DNA of 64,000 bases. Source: Plasmodiophora brassicae (lineage: Eukaryota > Endomyxa > Phytomyxea > Plasmodiophorida > Plasmodiophoridae). The stretch is taken from positions 62,001 through 126,000 of the forward strand of contig JASFAU010000015.1 of NCBI GenBank assembly GCA_039704465.1. The letters run 5' to 3'. Under the pieces are notes generated by a model. It was not told where the DNA came from and ran no database searches. It saw nothing but the letters and a program-made list of their open reading frames with translations. This document shows positions 53,637-64,000 of the stretch, one piece after another. Each line of letters starts with the position of its first letter. Positions within the stretch are counted from its first letter, which is position 1. The position numbers were made by a program, and so were the translations under genes.

Positions 53637-55482
53637 ATGACGACGCAGGACCCAGCGGCGGTGGCGTTCGAGGCCGCCGACTACTCGACGGCGCTGTCCC
53701 TGCTGCTGTCCGAGTCGCGCGACCGCGATATGACGTCGGACTCGCAGCGGCGCCGCCACCGGCACAACGTCATCGTCACCGACTACCTGCTGACCGGGGT
53801 CAATGACGCCACCAGTCTGCTGCGGTCGCTGGAGTCCCTTGATCTGGCATCCGCCGACGACGTCGATGAGCGCGTCGTGCTGCGGTATAATCGTGCCGTT
53901 CTGCATGTGCGACTCTGCGAGTTCGCGCACGCTCGCGACCTGATCGCTCCGGTCTACGCCATCCGATCCCAACTGGACCTCGGCCTCACGATCAAGATCG
54001 CCCTGCTCCTACTGGACGTGTACGTCAGGACGCGCAACATCGAGAAAGCGGAATCGGTCCTCGAGGACCTGACGACCATCAAGACACAGTTGCTGTCGTC
54101 GCCCCCGTCGAGCTCGGAACCGCCCGTGAATTGCACGCCGGTCCCGTCGCCGACCGAACTGGCGGTCTGGATCCACCTGTACCAGACCCGGATCCACTTC
54201 ATGTCCCGGAACGACCGGTCGGCGAAGAAGATCGTCAAGTCGGCGCTGCAGATCCTGAACAAGGACAACGAGCCGTTCATCAGCGACTTCCACAAGGCGT
54301 CGGCGTTGCTGGTGAAGGCGCGCCTCGAGTGCTGCAACGACAAGTGGATCAAGGCCATCAAGCTGCTGAACAACGTGCAGTATTCGTGCCCGACCAACCC
54401 GCAGGTGACGGCCGTCTACCTGAACAACCTCGGCTGCGTCCACTTCGCCATGCAGCGCTACAGTGCGGCAGCCTTCTACTTCCAACGCGCCCTGTCCGTT
54501 GCCGGCACCGTCCATGATTCCAGCCTGGGCCCACAGATCCGGTTCAATCGGGGCGTCCAGCTCATGCATGTGGCTGGGGGCGCCATGGCCAAGGATGCCG
54601 TCAGGGAACTTTCGGTAACGAATGACGCCTGTGCGATTGCGCGTAAACCATGGCCTGATTTGGTGTACCTTAGTTGAGCGTGTCGTCCATCTATGGATCC
54701 GCCTGGCTCTGGTTGCTACTTGGCGCGGCGACGGCGCAGCAGTATGCGGTATGGAGGTCGGCGGAACCATTCATCGTCAGGATACCTGAGACCATGTCAG
54801 CGCAGCAGGTCGGTTGCTCGTCTGTCGCTGTAGCAATCGGTCGTTCTGATGGTTCTTGCGCAGGTTCCGAGACTTCAGCTGATGCGATCGCGGCACCCTC
54901 CTGACGCCCTGCTCGCCGATCTGATGTCTGGCCATACCCATTATCGAAACGCGCTTGCCTTGTCGAAATCGCCGCAAATAACACAGGTTCGTTCGAGCGT
55001 CCCCTGTTGATGCCCTGCCGACATTCAGCGTTGCGTGTGTGCAGATGGCGCTTCTGGGCCTAGCGTATATCTGCCTGGCACTGCACAGGTTCTCGGAAGC
55101 GTTGCACTGGCTGGACCAGGTGAACGTGAGCGCCGTTGACGGGGCCGATCGCCACGTCTCGCTGCTCGTGCGGCTGTACAGATGCGAAGCGCTGTGTGCC
55201 CTGGCCCGGTTCGACGACGCTTTGCTGTGTATGTCGGAAGTGGTCCCCAGCGACCACGCTGACGAGCTTGTCCACGTGTATGGCGCCCTGTGCACCGCGT
55301 ACTGCCTGGCCGGGAAATTCGAACAGGCGCTGGCGTGCGCGTTGAAGGCGCACGACGCGTCGCCATCGGATGTCTGGGCGCTTCGAATCCTCATGTACAT
55401 ATTGCTACGTCACCGTGCTCACAGCGAGGCGCTGTACGTCATGTACCATCGATCACCACCTCCTTCCCTGCTCCGTCAATAA
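53637..55482 (+). CDS. CNOT10, CCR4-NOT complex TPR subunit
   Basis: TPR scaffold of the CCR4-NOT deadenylase, which shortens mRNA tails. The first exon holds FEAADYSTALSLLLS, RYNRAVLHVRLCEFAHA, KALIL-type KSALQILNKDNEPF and YLNNLGCVHFAMQRYSAAA with FYFQRAL, the block most typical of CNOT10. After an intron (from about 54616) comes VVHLWIRLALVATWRGD, and after a further gap LGLAYICLALHRFSEALHWL, VRLYRCEALCALARFDDAL and YGALCTAYCLAGKFEQALA. The region 54770-55040 contains intron(s) and perhaps a small exon that I could not place. The human protein is longer; the disordered loops are missing here. Confidence 0.88.
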
Positions 55483-55554
55483 ACATACCGACTAATCCAG
55501 CCGCCACGACACGGACTGCCTGGTTCTGCTTAGTATATAGAAAGGTGCTACTAC

Positions 55555-57246
55555 CTAGGGGGACGGCGGCCTTGGACACTTGGTGGCGATCGGCTGGATA
55601 GGTACAGCAGCCTGCTTCTGGTGGTCGACGACCTCCGGTGCTTTCACGCCGAACTTGTCAAAGATCACCGGGTCCAGCCAGACCTGGCCGCACCGCCCGA
55701 CACGGGTAAACACCTGCCCGATGAAGTCGGGGTACGGGTCATGACCGCGTCTGGATTTCTTCTTGCGGGACACAGCGTCTGGCGCAGACTGGCCAGCAAG
55801 GTACCGTTCCACTTGTGCATAGAACGCAACGTCCGATTCAGTTTCTCCTTCGCTGGACTCTTCGTCGGATGACAGCGCGATGTTGGCGAACTTGAAATCG
55901 AACGCAGAGGGGAGCGCCTGGAGTGGAGCGCGCAACGGCGCCACCGAGGTCGTGACAGGCGCCACAGGCTGTGACGGCGATGCGGCAACCTGAGGTGCAG
56001 GGCGAGGGGTAGCGACCCCCGAAGTCGCCGGGCGAACTTTGATACGCGGGATCTTGCGCTTCGACTTGGCACGATTCGCCAGAATGTCCAACTGATACGT
56101 TGACCTCCCAACAGACGATTCCAAATTCGCCATGACTTCTTTCTCGCGCGCCGTCTTTGACGGCGACGCCTTCACGATCTGAACGTACTGCATTTGCGAC
56201 AGCCGAACGTCAAACTCTTCCGCTTCCAGCAGGAGCCTGCAGGGACGCCCAGGTTAGAGGCAGGGCATAGCCGACCACGGCGGGCGGTCGCCGGGTATAC
56301 CGATTCCTCTTCAGCGCTTCCCGTTTCTGAATCAACTCCAGAATGTGAAGGACGTTCTGGGTATCACCTCGAAGGAGGCGGAGCTTGCAGAACGCATTGG
56401 CATCGTTCTTCCTCGGGTTGCGCGTGGCAATCTATCCCCAATTGAGTCGCTCGGCATTCGGAACCCGTGCACGGATCCGCACCTTTCTGGTGTTCTCCCG
56501 GGATCGGAACGCGACGTGCGGCGACGGGTCATCGTGGGTGGGCGGTTCGTTGAACACGGAGATCAGCGTTCTCCTCTTACGCCGGCGCTGCCCAATCCAG
56601 TACTCGTAGACGGCTGCGGCGATGTTTTCCGGGTACTTCGCGGATGCCAGCCGGACGGCCTCGCCAACGCCGAAAACGCTCTGGCAGTCGTACGACATGG
56701 TCCTCTGGCCCGCCTCCTTCTCGAACACGGTGATGAGCGATTCCACGACGTCGGCGTCCATGGCGTGCTCCGTGCACCACTCCATATCCTCCTTTCGCAG
56801 GTCGTAGTGGACCTCATCACTAATTATACCGGACCCACAGTCTGTTCATGCGCGCATCAGCCCGGTGTCACACACACACTTCCAAGGGGGAACGCCTACG
56901 CTGATAGTAATGGATATAATGATGGGGGCGCCTGAATTTCGGTGCTTCGCCATCCGCGACGCCCGGCACGGCGGCAGGAAGCTCCGAAACAGTCAGCACA
57001 TCTGGGACGGGGATCTCCGGGCCAGCGCCAGCCCCCGTCGTGATCAACCCCTGCACACGACAACGTTTGGCAACCTCGATCCCACACTGTCTGCGGGGGG
57101 CGCTCGCGTACGTGTTGCGGCACGTCGATGTTTTCGGCCAGGCGCTGCAGTTCCTCGGCCTCGTCCTCCTGCGCCGTCGTGTCGACGACCGCGACGCGCA
57201 GTCGGCGCTGCGCGTCGACGTTGCGCGTCCGCAGGTGACGGCTCAT
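55555..57246 (-). CDS. Enhancer of polycomb (EPL1/EPC), NuA4 subunit
   Basis: Scaffold of the NuA4/TIP60 histone acetyltransferase. The ATG at 57246 starts MSRHLRTRNVDAQRRLRV, matching the EPC opening. Then EIPVPDVL, DEVHYDLRKEDMEW, AAAVYEYWIGQRR, HVAFRSREN, RKNDANAFCKLRLLRGD and LELIQKREALKR follow in the EPcA order, and a coiled LLLEAEEFDVRLSQMQ segment. Introns at about 56912-56822, about 56463-56433 and 56314-56245 are needed; the join near 57090 is unclear. The C-terminal half is disordered and unique. A (gac)11 microsatellite lies just upstream of the ATG. Confidence 0.85.
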
Positions 57247-57250
57247 CGCA

Positions 57251-57283
<33 letters not shown>
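57251..57283. repeat. (GAC)11 microsatellite
   Basis: Eleven perfect triplets starting five bases upstream of the EPC start codon, so in the 5' leader or promoter. Confidence 0.95.
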
Positions 57284-57443
57284 CCGCAACACGTCACGCA
57301 GTCCGCGGGGCGATCCCGCTGCACTGTCGTCCTTGCTACATAACGTATGTGTCGCGCAACACACAGTAGGCGATGGTCGCCTGGTAGGGTGGTTTCCGTG
57401 CAGGTTTACATTTCGAATCGATGCAGGTACGGCTGCGTCCCCC

Positions 57444-57863
57444 TTAAATGGACCCTGGAGGGGCGCTCGTGATTGGGATGGCGATGAGGGCGGGTGCTGC
57501 TGCCGCCGCCGTTTGGGTACGGAGCGCGGGGGACGCGGCGGCGTCGAGCGCGTGGGCGACGTCGCTGTCGGGCCGGACGGCGAGGCGCAGTTCGCCTTTG
57601 TGGAACGGGGTGGCGCGCGGCCGGTACGACAATGCGGCGGCCGGTGCGCGGGCGGCGGCCTGGCGGCGCCGGTAGCGTCGCAGCGCCCGCCGGGCGATGA
57701 AGTACAGGCCGGAAACGACAGCAAGCGCGACGACGACGCTGACGAACGTCATGAAGCCGGATGATAGCCAGTCGCTTGCGACGGCGCTACTGTCCCGTCC
57801 GGGCTGTTGCGCTGGGGCGGGCGCCCCCATGTTCAACCCGACTCTTCCCAGATACGCTCCCAT
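57444..57863 (-). CDS. Single-pass membrane protein, unknown
   Basis: Intronless, 139 residues from the ATG at 57863. One transmembrane helix (FMTFVSVVVALAVVSGLYFIA) is followed by a very basic ALRRYRRRQ stop-transfer and an Ala/Pro-rich tail. The N-terminal 35 residues have no clear signal. No family recognised. Confidence 0.6.
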   Translation of the reverse strand: MGAYLGRVGLNMGAPAPAQQPGRDSSAVASDWLSSGFMTFVSVVVALAVVSGLYFIARRALRRYRRRQAAARAPAAALSYRPRATPFHKGELRLAVRPDSDVAHALDAAASPALRTQTAAAAAPALIAIPITSAPPGSI

Positions 57864-58052
57864 GCACCGCCCAGTTCCTCCTACCGTTCATAATGGCACG
57901 ACGCGGATATTTGGGTCCCATGGTACACCTGTGTGGCCAGAACCCTACGCGTGGTGGCGACGCGACGGACCCTTTGACGCGTTCTTTCTGTCACACGTAT
58001 TGGTTGGTCACACGCCGCGCTCCACAAATGTACCTCCCTTCTTGGTCTGGTC

Positions 58053-60130
58053 ATGAAACGTAACAGCGTTGCGGCCTCAGTGTTCAGTTGGCCAATCAAG
58101 AGGGCCGGTTCGATGGCGGCTCGCTACTGCTATGTCCATTTCGCAGAAGGCAACCTGGCGGTAAAGGTCGACCTCTGCCTGACTGGCGCACAGGCCGTTG
58201 ACGTTATTCGGCCACGAATCGAGTCTGCCCGTCAGGCTAGTGTCGACGTCACGCTGGAGACATCCGACAAACGCCTTCTCCCACTCGATCAGGTACATGG
58301 CATTTGTCCCCCTCGCGTCATGCTCGCGTCATGACAGCGCTTTCTGTAGGTCCTGTCCGAATCAGTCCAGCACCGACAGGATGTGTTCGTGCGGCTAGTG
58401 AAATGCGGACCCAGCTGGGTCGATGGCGTTCGTCGCCTAGTGGCAGAACGACGAATCAACCAAGCGATTAAGGCCCTCAAGCTCGGCCTCGCGTCATTGG
58501 GGGCAGACGACATCGAGTCACGTCGTGCCCGCCAGCTATTAGCAGATGTCTATCTGGCATGCCACCGGCCTGCCTTGGCCGAGCGCGTCCTTCGTCAAAT
58601 ACCGCACCGGGATCAGACCATAAACGTTCTTCTGTCCCGGTCTCTGAGCGCCCAGAACCGCTACCAAGATGCGCTCGACGTTCTAGGCGACAATGACAGT
58701 GACGAGTATCTGGTCCAGATGGCGGCCTGTTTGGCAGGCCTGGAACGCTGGCAGCAATCGATCACTGTTACTCAGGACATCCTTCGCACGAACCCACGCT
58801 GTTCGCCCGCCCTTTTACTGTACGCGCGAGAGGCGGCTCGCCAGCACCGGCTTGATGACGCCATCCCCGTTCTGGTCAAACTCGTACTTACCGAGACGCC
58901 TGAAAAGGAACCCGCACGACAGTGCCTTGCTCGTTCGGTTTCTTCCATTGACGCCCTTCTGCCGCATATCGGTAGGCAGCGTATGGTGAGGCCACGTATT
59001 CTCCACTCACTGACGTGCCTGTGGTCAGGGGATGCGGCCAATGTGCCATCGGCGCTGGCCTTCCTGGGCGACGTGTTCAAAACGAGCGCGTCGATGCCGA
59101 TCTGCGTCGACTTATACTCGCGCGCTCTATCCATCCAACCTGACCTGCCCCTTGCGGTGCGCGCCAACTTAACGCTCACGCTCGTTCATGCTCTCGAGAC
59201 GGTCTGCAGGCACGCCGACGCATTCGACCGTATTCGCGATTTCTTCGACCGCCATTTCGATGCTCTTCCCAGCCCGCTGCGTGGTATCGTTGCCGTCCGC
59301 AAGGATCCCCAATCGGAATTCGTGCCCCCTGGTCTGCTCGACGATATTCCCAGGACGTTCGACCCGGGAAGCCCAGCCCAGGACACGGTCGCCTCTCCGT
59401 CTGCGAGCGACCTCGACCTCGATCTGTTGGCGCTGGCGTTCACAGCCGTGAAATTGCTGTTCCTGACGGGTGAGCTGCGAGCGCTACCGTCGATGATAGC
59501 GGTGGTGGAGACGGTTCGGCCCCGTGGCCTGCACACGACGACGATCCGGAACGAGCACGCGTACTACTGCTGCGTTGTCCAGCTTCTGCACAGCATGACA
59601 GTGCCGCTGGCTCCCGCCCAGCGACGATTCCATGTCATCGCTGACTCACATGGGCTCAGTTCCGCCTGGCGTGTCTGCGCCCGTGGGCGAATGTTCATCC
59701 CACATGTGATCACCGGTGTGAAGTGCTGGCACCTGCGCCCGTCGTCCACGTTCTTCACGAAGTCAGCGTTCTGGGCCTCTGTTGACCTGATCCCGCCTGG
59801 CGCCGACGTCATCGTCAACATCGGCGAGATCGACTGCCGGGACGGGATGATTCGCGCCGTCGAGCACGGCTACTACGACACGATGAACGAGGCCATTGAA
59901 GCAACGGTCCAATCGCTGTGGTCGGGGAATGCGACAGGCGTTTAAGAATGTGACAGGTTCGTGTGTACGTTGATGTGCTGGAGCAGGTGGCGCGTCGCGG
60001 CCTGCGAGTGTTAGTCCATCCTGTCGTTCCTGTTCTCGATCTGACGCGCACGACAACGATGGCGTTCAATCGCGTACTGCAACGTCGCCTGCGGGCACCA
60101 GTCCTTTGGTTGGATTTCTGCGACCGGTAA
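58053..60130 (+). CDS. TPR protein with C-terminal SGNH-hydrolase-like domain
   Basis: First exon from the ATG at 58053 (alternative 58113, MAARYCYVHF) ends LLPLDQ and splices over about 70 bases to DVFVRLVKCG. About 350 residues of TPR-type helices follow (AIKALKLGLASLGAD, ARQLLADVYLACHRPALAE and DALDVLGDNDSDEYL). The C-terminal domain has RRFHVIADSHGLS, a GDSH-like nucleophile block, VIVNIGEIDCRDGM, and after a 50-base intron VRVYVDVLEQ, LVHPVVPVLDLTR and LWLDFCDR. The DSH, Asn/Glu and His positions resemble SGNH/GDSL esterases. I have seen this fusion type in protist proteins, but no function is established. Confidence 0.75.
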
Positions 60131-60641
60131 ATGTTCCATCTCGGGGATGGATGCCCCCAGTATTAACCACTGCTGCTGTTCGGTAGGTTGCTGCACAACG
60201 GGCGATTCCGTGAAGACCTCAGCCTGGACGGTACCCACGTTAGTGCTGCGTACGTGCCCATCCTGTCGGATGCAATCGACAACGCGTTGACATAAACCGA
60301 CGCCGACGTTTTCCCTGTACTGAAGCACGAGTGCTTGCCAGCTGGCAGGTAACGGTCCGCTGGTAATTGTTGGATCGACCACACATTGTATCGAGGCCCG
60401 CGTGCTCGAGAACTGTGCCGACCTGCCGCGTCCACTGCAGTGGGAACTTCGCTGACTCTGCCTGGCCCGCTCTGCAATATCGTGGCAACTGACCCAGGCA
60501 GGTCTGATTCAGCCTCCCGTTGGCGATGGCGATGCTACAGGGCAACCCCAACTAAACTCCTGATTTGTATGTCGGCCCACGACTATCGGCTCTGTCTGTC
60601 AGGTAACCGTCAAGTAGTAATTTGTTGGACCGGACCGCTAT
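60131..60641. other. Spacer with an unresolved minus-strand frame
   Basis: A minus-strand frame (60382-60011) reads protein-like for about 80 residues (PLPASWQALVLQYRENVG) but then overlaps the last exon of the plus-strand TPR gene. No start with splice support was found, so I do not call a gene. Confidence 0.35.
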
Positions 60642-62146
60642 TTAGCACACTAGGGGAGTGCGATGGCTGGGAGAGTCTTCTGCAATACGAACGTAACTGT
60701 GATCCTGATCATGGGCACGGTCCGTCCCAGGAGGAGGTGGCAAGGCGACGAACAGGACGACGGCGCTGGCGAGGGCGACGGCGAGGCCTGGCACGCCGCA
60801 GAACACCACGCGGATGAAGTCGCCGGTCTGGATCGCCCGGCTCTCGATCAGGATGATGATGACGCCGTTGACGAGCTTATCGCAGAAGGACAGGGCGCCA
60901 AACACGAACGCGCTGCCGTCCTGCGTTCCAACCAGGTCGCTCTCCATCGAGATCGCCTGCACCATGATGGTTGCATTGCCAGCGCCGAGCGCGAACGCCA
61001 CCGGGAACACGAATGCCGACATGGGCGACGTCAACCTGGACATGGCAACGATGGACAGGAACGTGGCGAACGCGCCAGCGACGAACACACGACGACGACC
61101 CAGGCCTGCATTCAGTCGCCCGAGCAGGAACGACGTCAGGAACGAGGCCGCGAACATGACCAGCGGGACGGCACCGATCGCTGTCTTGCCCATGCCGAGC
61201 GCGTCACGAACGAAGAACGGCAGGTAGACCTGGCTGATGTTGACGACCACCCTGGCGGATGTGTACACGACAGCGACGACGTAGAGGAGCGGGCTTCGAA
61301 GCCAGTGGCGCCAAGTGACCGTTGCGGTTGTGTCGTTGAAGGATGAGGTGACGTCGGGCGGGTTCGGCGTACCGACATGGAAGACGATGGTGAACAACGT
61401 GCCGATGGTGATCACGCCGATGCCGAGGAGGTGGAAGGCCTCGTCCGTGTCGGGCGTCAGCAGGCAAGACAACAGGAACAGGACGTAGACGGAGCTGTTG
61501 GCGGCGACCTGAGCGGCGTACCGCCACGAATTCAGGCAGACCCGTTCGTCGTCGATGGGTGTCAGCTCGGGGACCATGGCCATGTGTGACACTTGAACGG
61601 ACGCCCAGCCGACGTTGAACAACGCGGCACCGGACGCGTAGTAGGCGACTGTGTACGGTACCCGGGACGTATGGAACGGGACGACAAAGATCGACGAGAA
61701 GCAGACGAGAACGATCAGGGTTCCCATCAGGTGCCAGAGTTTTCGTCGACCAAGATGCAGTCCGGGCCACCCTTTCGACGCATCGCTGAAGATGCCGACC
61801 AGCGGCGTGGCGACCGCGTCGGCGTACTGCCCGACCATCATGACCATGCCGGCGTTCAGATTCGACAGCATCGCTGACGATTTGAGGTACAGGAGCAAGT
61901 ACCCGAACCTGTACATACATGACGTTGATTGCCGAGGCGTGCAGGCACGTACGCGCGCGCGCGCACGCGTGCTTACCAACAGGTTGCCGACATATCGTTC
62001 AGCACTGGATGAGAGGTCAGAAAGCGGCACGTTCATTGGGGACGGGCGTTCCAACCATGTCCGACCGCGTACGACGCGATCTGCTTGCTGGACAACAGGT
62101 GCGGCGGCGGCCCAGCATCGTCGTCCTTGTCGTTGTGCCGCACCAT
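60642..62146 (-). CDS. MFSD12-like major facilitator transporter
   Basis: Twelve-helix transporter related to MFSD12, a lysosomal/melanosomal cysteine importer in animals, and to GPH sugar symporters. The ATG at 62146 starts a short cytosolic leader. Two introns of about 50 and 60 bases join AVGH to VLNDMSATC and W to FGYLLLYLK, which restores the family motif VGHVLND. Then come GQYADAVATPLVGIFSD, LGRRKLWHLMG, GWASVQVSHMAMVPELT, LGRLNAGLGRRRVF and FCDKLVNGVIIILIE. The C-terminal tail is cytosolic and rich in Ser and His. Substrate is unknown. Confidence 0.9.
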
Positions 62147-62996
62147 AGTGAAAATGGCCGGGCGGCGTTCCCTAAGGGCGACGGGCGGCTGGTGCGTCGC
62201 AACGCGCAGGTGCGGCAAAGAGCACGCACGCATGCACGCACGCACGCGGTGCCACGTCCTGCGTCGCGTCGTCGCCAGTAAAAACAGCCCACACAACGAT
62301 GTTCGTCGGCCCTGTTTACGTCTGCTCCGTATGTACGAGCGGTGGGGCGCTTAGGGTTTCCTTATGGCGCGTCCTGTATTCTACATGCCCGACGTTGGGC
62401 CAATCTGAGTTTCTGGCTGTTGAACATCGTTGAATTGTCGGCGGCGGCCGTTTGCGCTTGTACGTTGACGGGCGTGTGCACCGACCTCTACTAGCAGCGT
62501 ACCACTTGCGCATGAGCATTCAGGAATTTACATCGAACGCGGCCTGTAGACGGGAGATATTGGCAGACCCAACACCGACAATGCTCGGTGGTGGGACTGG
62601 CCCGCTTCCCTGATGTATGTTGGGAGGTGACGCCCATCCATGTGCTCCAGTACATCCACGGTCAGGCGAACCTGGCACAGTCTTAAACGGCGTCGTCCGA
62701 GGACTTCGCACGGCAAATCGGGACATCGGCGAATCATTCGACGAGATTACTCAGGACAAGCCGTGAGCGCTTCCCTGTCGAGGCCGGGCCCCGTTGTTCA
62801 GTTCGGAGGAAGAATGGTGTGGTGAGAGGGCGTACGTAGTAGCCCTCAAATAATCTCCGACTCCAAAAAAGCGCGTCAAGGACGCAGGTGGATTTTGGTC
62901 CGATTTGGTCCGTGACGGGCTGACGGCTCTTTCGCAGGGGCGGACGACAACCAGTTGTTGGATGGCGAGATCGCTCTGAGCACGCCCGCGAATCGC
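62147..62996. other. No gene seen
   Basis: Contains a short alternating-GC/CA tract near 62220-62250 and only short frames on both strands (62520-62737). Includes the promoters of two divergent genes. Confidence 0.45.
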
Positions 62997-64000
62997 ATGT
63001 CCCACCGAAATCGAGCCGATCTCGAAGGCGTCGAGACCAGCCCAGACGGTCGATATATTCGTGTTCGTTTCGTCCATGCTCTGTGATCGTCGCTCAGATT
63101 TTGACGGGTTTGCCACCAGTTTGATGAGAAGCTGGGATCAGGCGCGTACAAGTCTGTCTGGCTGGCGTATGACACGGACCTGGGCATTGAAGTCGCGTGG
63201 AACACGGTCGAGCTGAAGCGATTGCCCGAGCGGGAAAAGGTTCGCTTGAAGAGCGAAACGGACATCCTGAAGAACCTGAACCATAATTGCATCATTAACT
63301 TCTACAACTCATGGGAGAACCCGGACGCTGAGCAGGTCATTTTCACGACCGAGATCGTGACATCGGGGACCCTGAAACAATACGTGTCACGGTTCAAACC
63401 GGTCAAGCTCAAAGTGATTAAGAAGTCGGTATCCGCTCGTGTTCAGACTGTCCCAGCATGGTCTGATGGCTTTCGTTTCAGGTGGTGCCGGCAGATCTTG
63501 CAAGGACTCTGTTATCTGCACTCGAAGACCCCTCCGATTATCCAGTAAGCTGTCCCGGGACTGTTCGCTAATGCCTGGCTAATCAGTCTTGGATCAGTCG
63601 GGACCTGAAATGCGACAACATCTTCATCAACGGCAGTACCGGGGACATTCGAATAGGCGATCTGGGTCTATCGACCATGCGGAACGCGACTCACGTCGCC
63701 TCCGTTCTTGGCACACCCGAGTTCATGGTTGGCTGACGGCGCATGCATCCGCTGTCGTTAGCTGATCCATTATTTGTTGCAGGCTCCGGAGCTATACGAT
63801 GAATGGTATACTGAGAAGGTACCTGTCCCTGTGTCGTCCGAAGGTCGTGGGTTTGCACCCAACACGCGTGATCGCCAGGTCGACGTGTACGCGTTCGGTA
63901 TGTGCGTTCTGGAGATGATTTCCAACGAGTACCCGTACGCGGAGTGCACCAACACGGCCCAAATATTCAAGAAAGTGTCTGCGGTATGTGTGGCATCGTT
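62997..64000 (+). CDS. WNK-type protein kinase (5' part, continues beyond window)
   Basis: WNK kinases regulate ion transport and osmotic response. The ATG at 62997 leads to [12 protein letters not shown], then after a 49-base intron [14 protein letters not shown]. Strand 3 reads VAWNTVEL, lacking the usual catalytic Lys, while a Lys sits in the glycine-rich loop (GAYKSV), the defining WNK swap. Further blocks: [46 protein letters not shown] (DLG, as in WNKs), GTPEFMAPELY and [13 protein letters not shown]. Introns of about 50-57 bases lie near 63425, 63547 and 63730. The gene is cut by the window end. Confidence 0.93.

Noticed and set aside
60011..60382. Minus-strand frame overlapping the TPR gene end
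   Set aside because: Half of it is antisense to the last SGNH exon, and there is no splice-supported start.
1..64000. Bacterial or viral origin of the window
   Set aside because: Spliceosomal introns occur in nearly every gene and the gene content is eukaryotic; no operons or viral hallmark genes are seen.

Overview
The window is nuclear DNA of a GC-rich, gene-dense, intron-rich protist. Genes lie on both strands, often 50-200 bases apart. Almost every gene is split by very short GT-AG introns of about 50-70 bases, and I reconstructed many of these by joining reading frames at consensus splice sites. The gene set (P4 flippase, XPD, LSM10, CNOT10, GID/CTLH subunit, enhancer of polycomb, AIP1, WNK kinase) is typically eukaryotic. 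A CFAP52-like gene implies a flagellated stage. A secreted cystatin, two signal-peptide MYND-finger proteins and an F-box/ankyrin protein fit a parasitic lineage. My best guess is a plasmodiophorid (Rhizaria, clubroot-like); that is inference and I could not test it.

Layout. 1-8.5 kb: a P4-ATPase (3' end off the window), a zinc-binding unknown, three weak reading frames and a four-finger C2H2 protein. 8.5-13 kb: a mobile-element nest, made of a broken hAT transposase, a fold-back element, a perfect palindrome, a Copia element with identical LTRs and an inverted duplication. 13.6-17.1 kb: secreted cystatin, CHTOP-like RNA-export adaptor and an LSM10-like Sm protein carrying a 68-base tandem duplication. 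17.1-21.1 kb: an unknown multi-pass membrane protein with a degenerate upstream copy, a broken DDE transposase and a secreted unknown. 21.3-27.7 kb: sugar-phosphate isomerase-like enzyme, XPD/Rad3 helicase, CABLES-like cyclin fold protein and an unknown.

28.4-42.9 kb: a second fold-back element, a heptad-repeat coiled-coil gene, mitochondrial AspRS, small membrane proteins, a signal-peptide MYND protein, the MAEA/GID9 E3 subunit, a hemerythrin-like protein, CFAP52-like, a PNK-like P-loop kinase and mitochondrial ISCU. 43-51.6 kb: an imperfect inverted repeat, a signal-peptide MYND-methyltransferase, AIP1, REI1 and a ZIP transporter. 52-64 kb: F-box/ankyrin, CNOT10, enhancer of polycomb, a TPR-SGNH-like protein, an MFSD12-like transporter and the 5' part of a WNK kinase.

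Most genes are unrelated housekeeping units and no operon logic is expected. Themes that recur are RNA biology (LSM10, CHTOP, CNOT10, REI1), DNA repair and transcription (XPD, PNK-like, EPC), mitochondrial function (AspRS, ISCU, perhaps the hemerythrin-like protein), the cytoskeleton and flagellum (AIP1, CFAP52) and a set of predicted secreted proteins. Exon boundaries are my reading of splice consensus and protein alignment from memory; none has been checked against transcripts.
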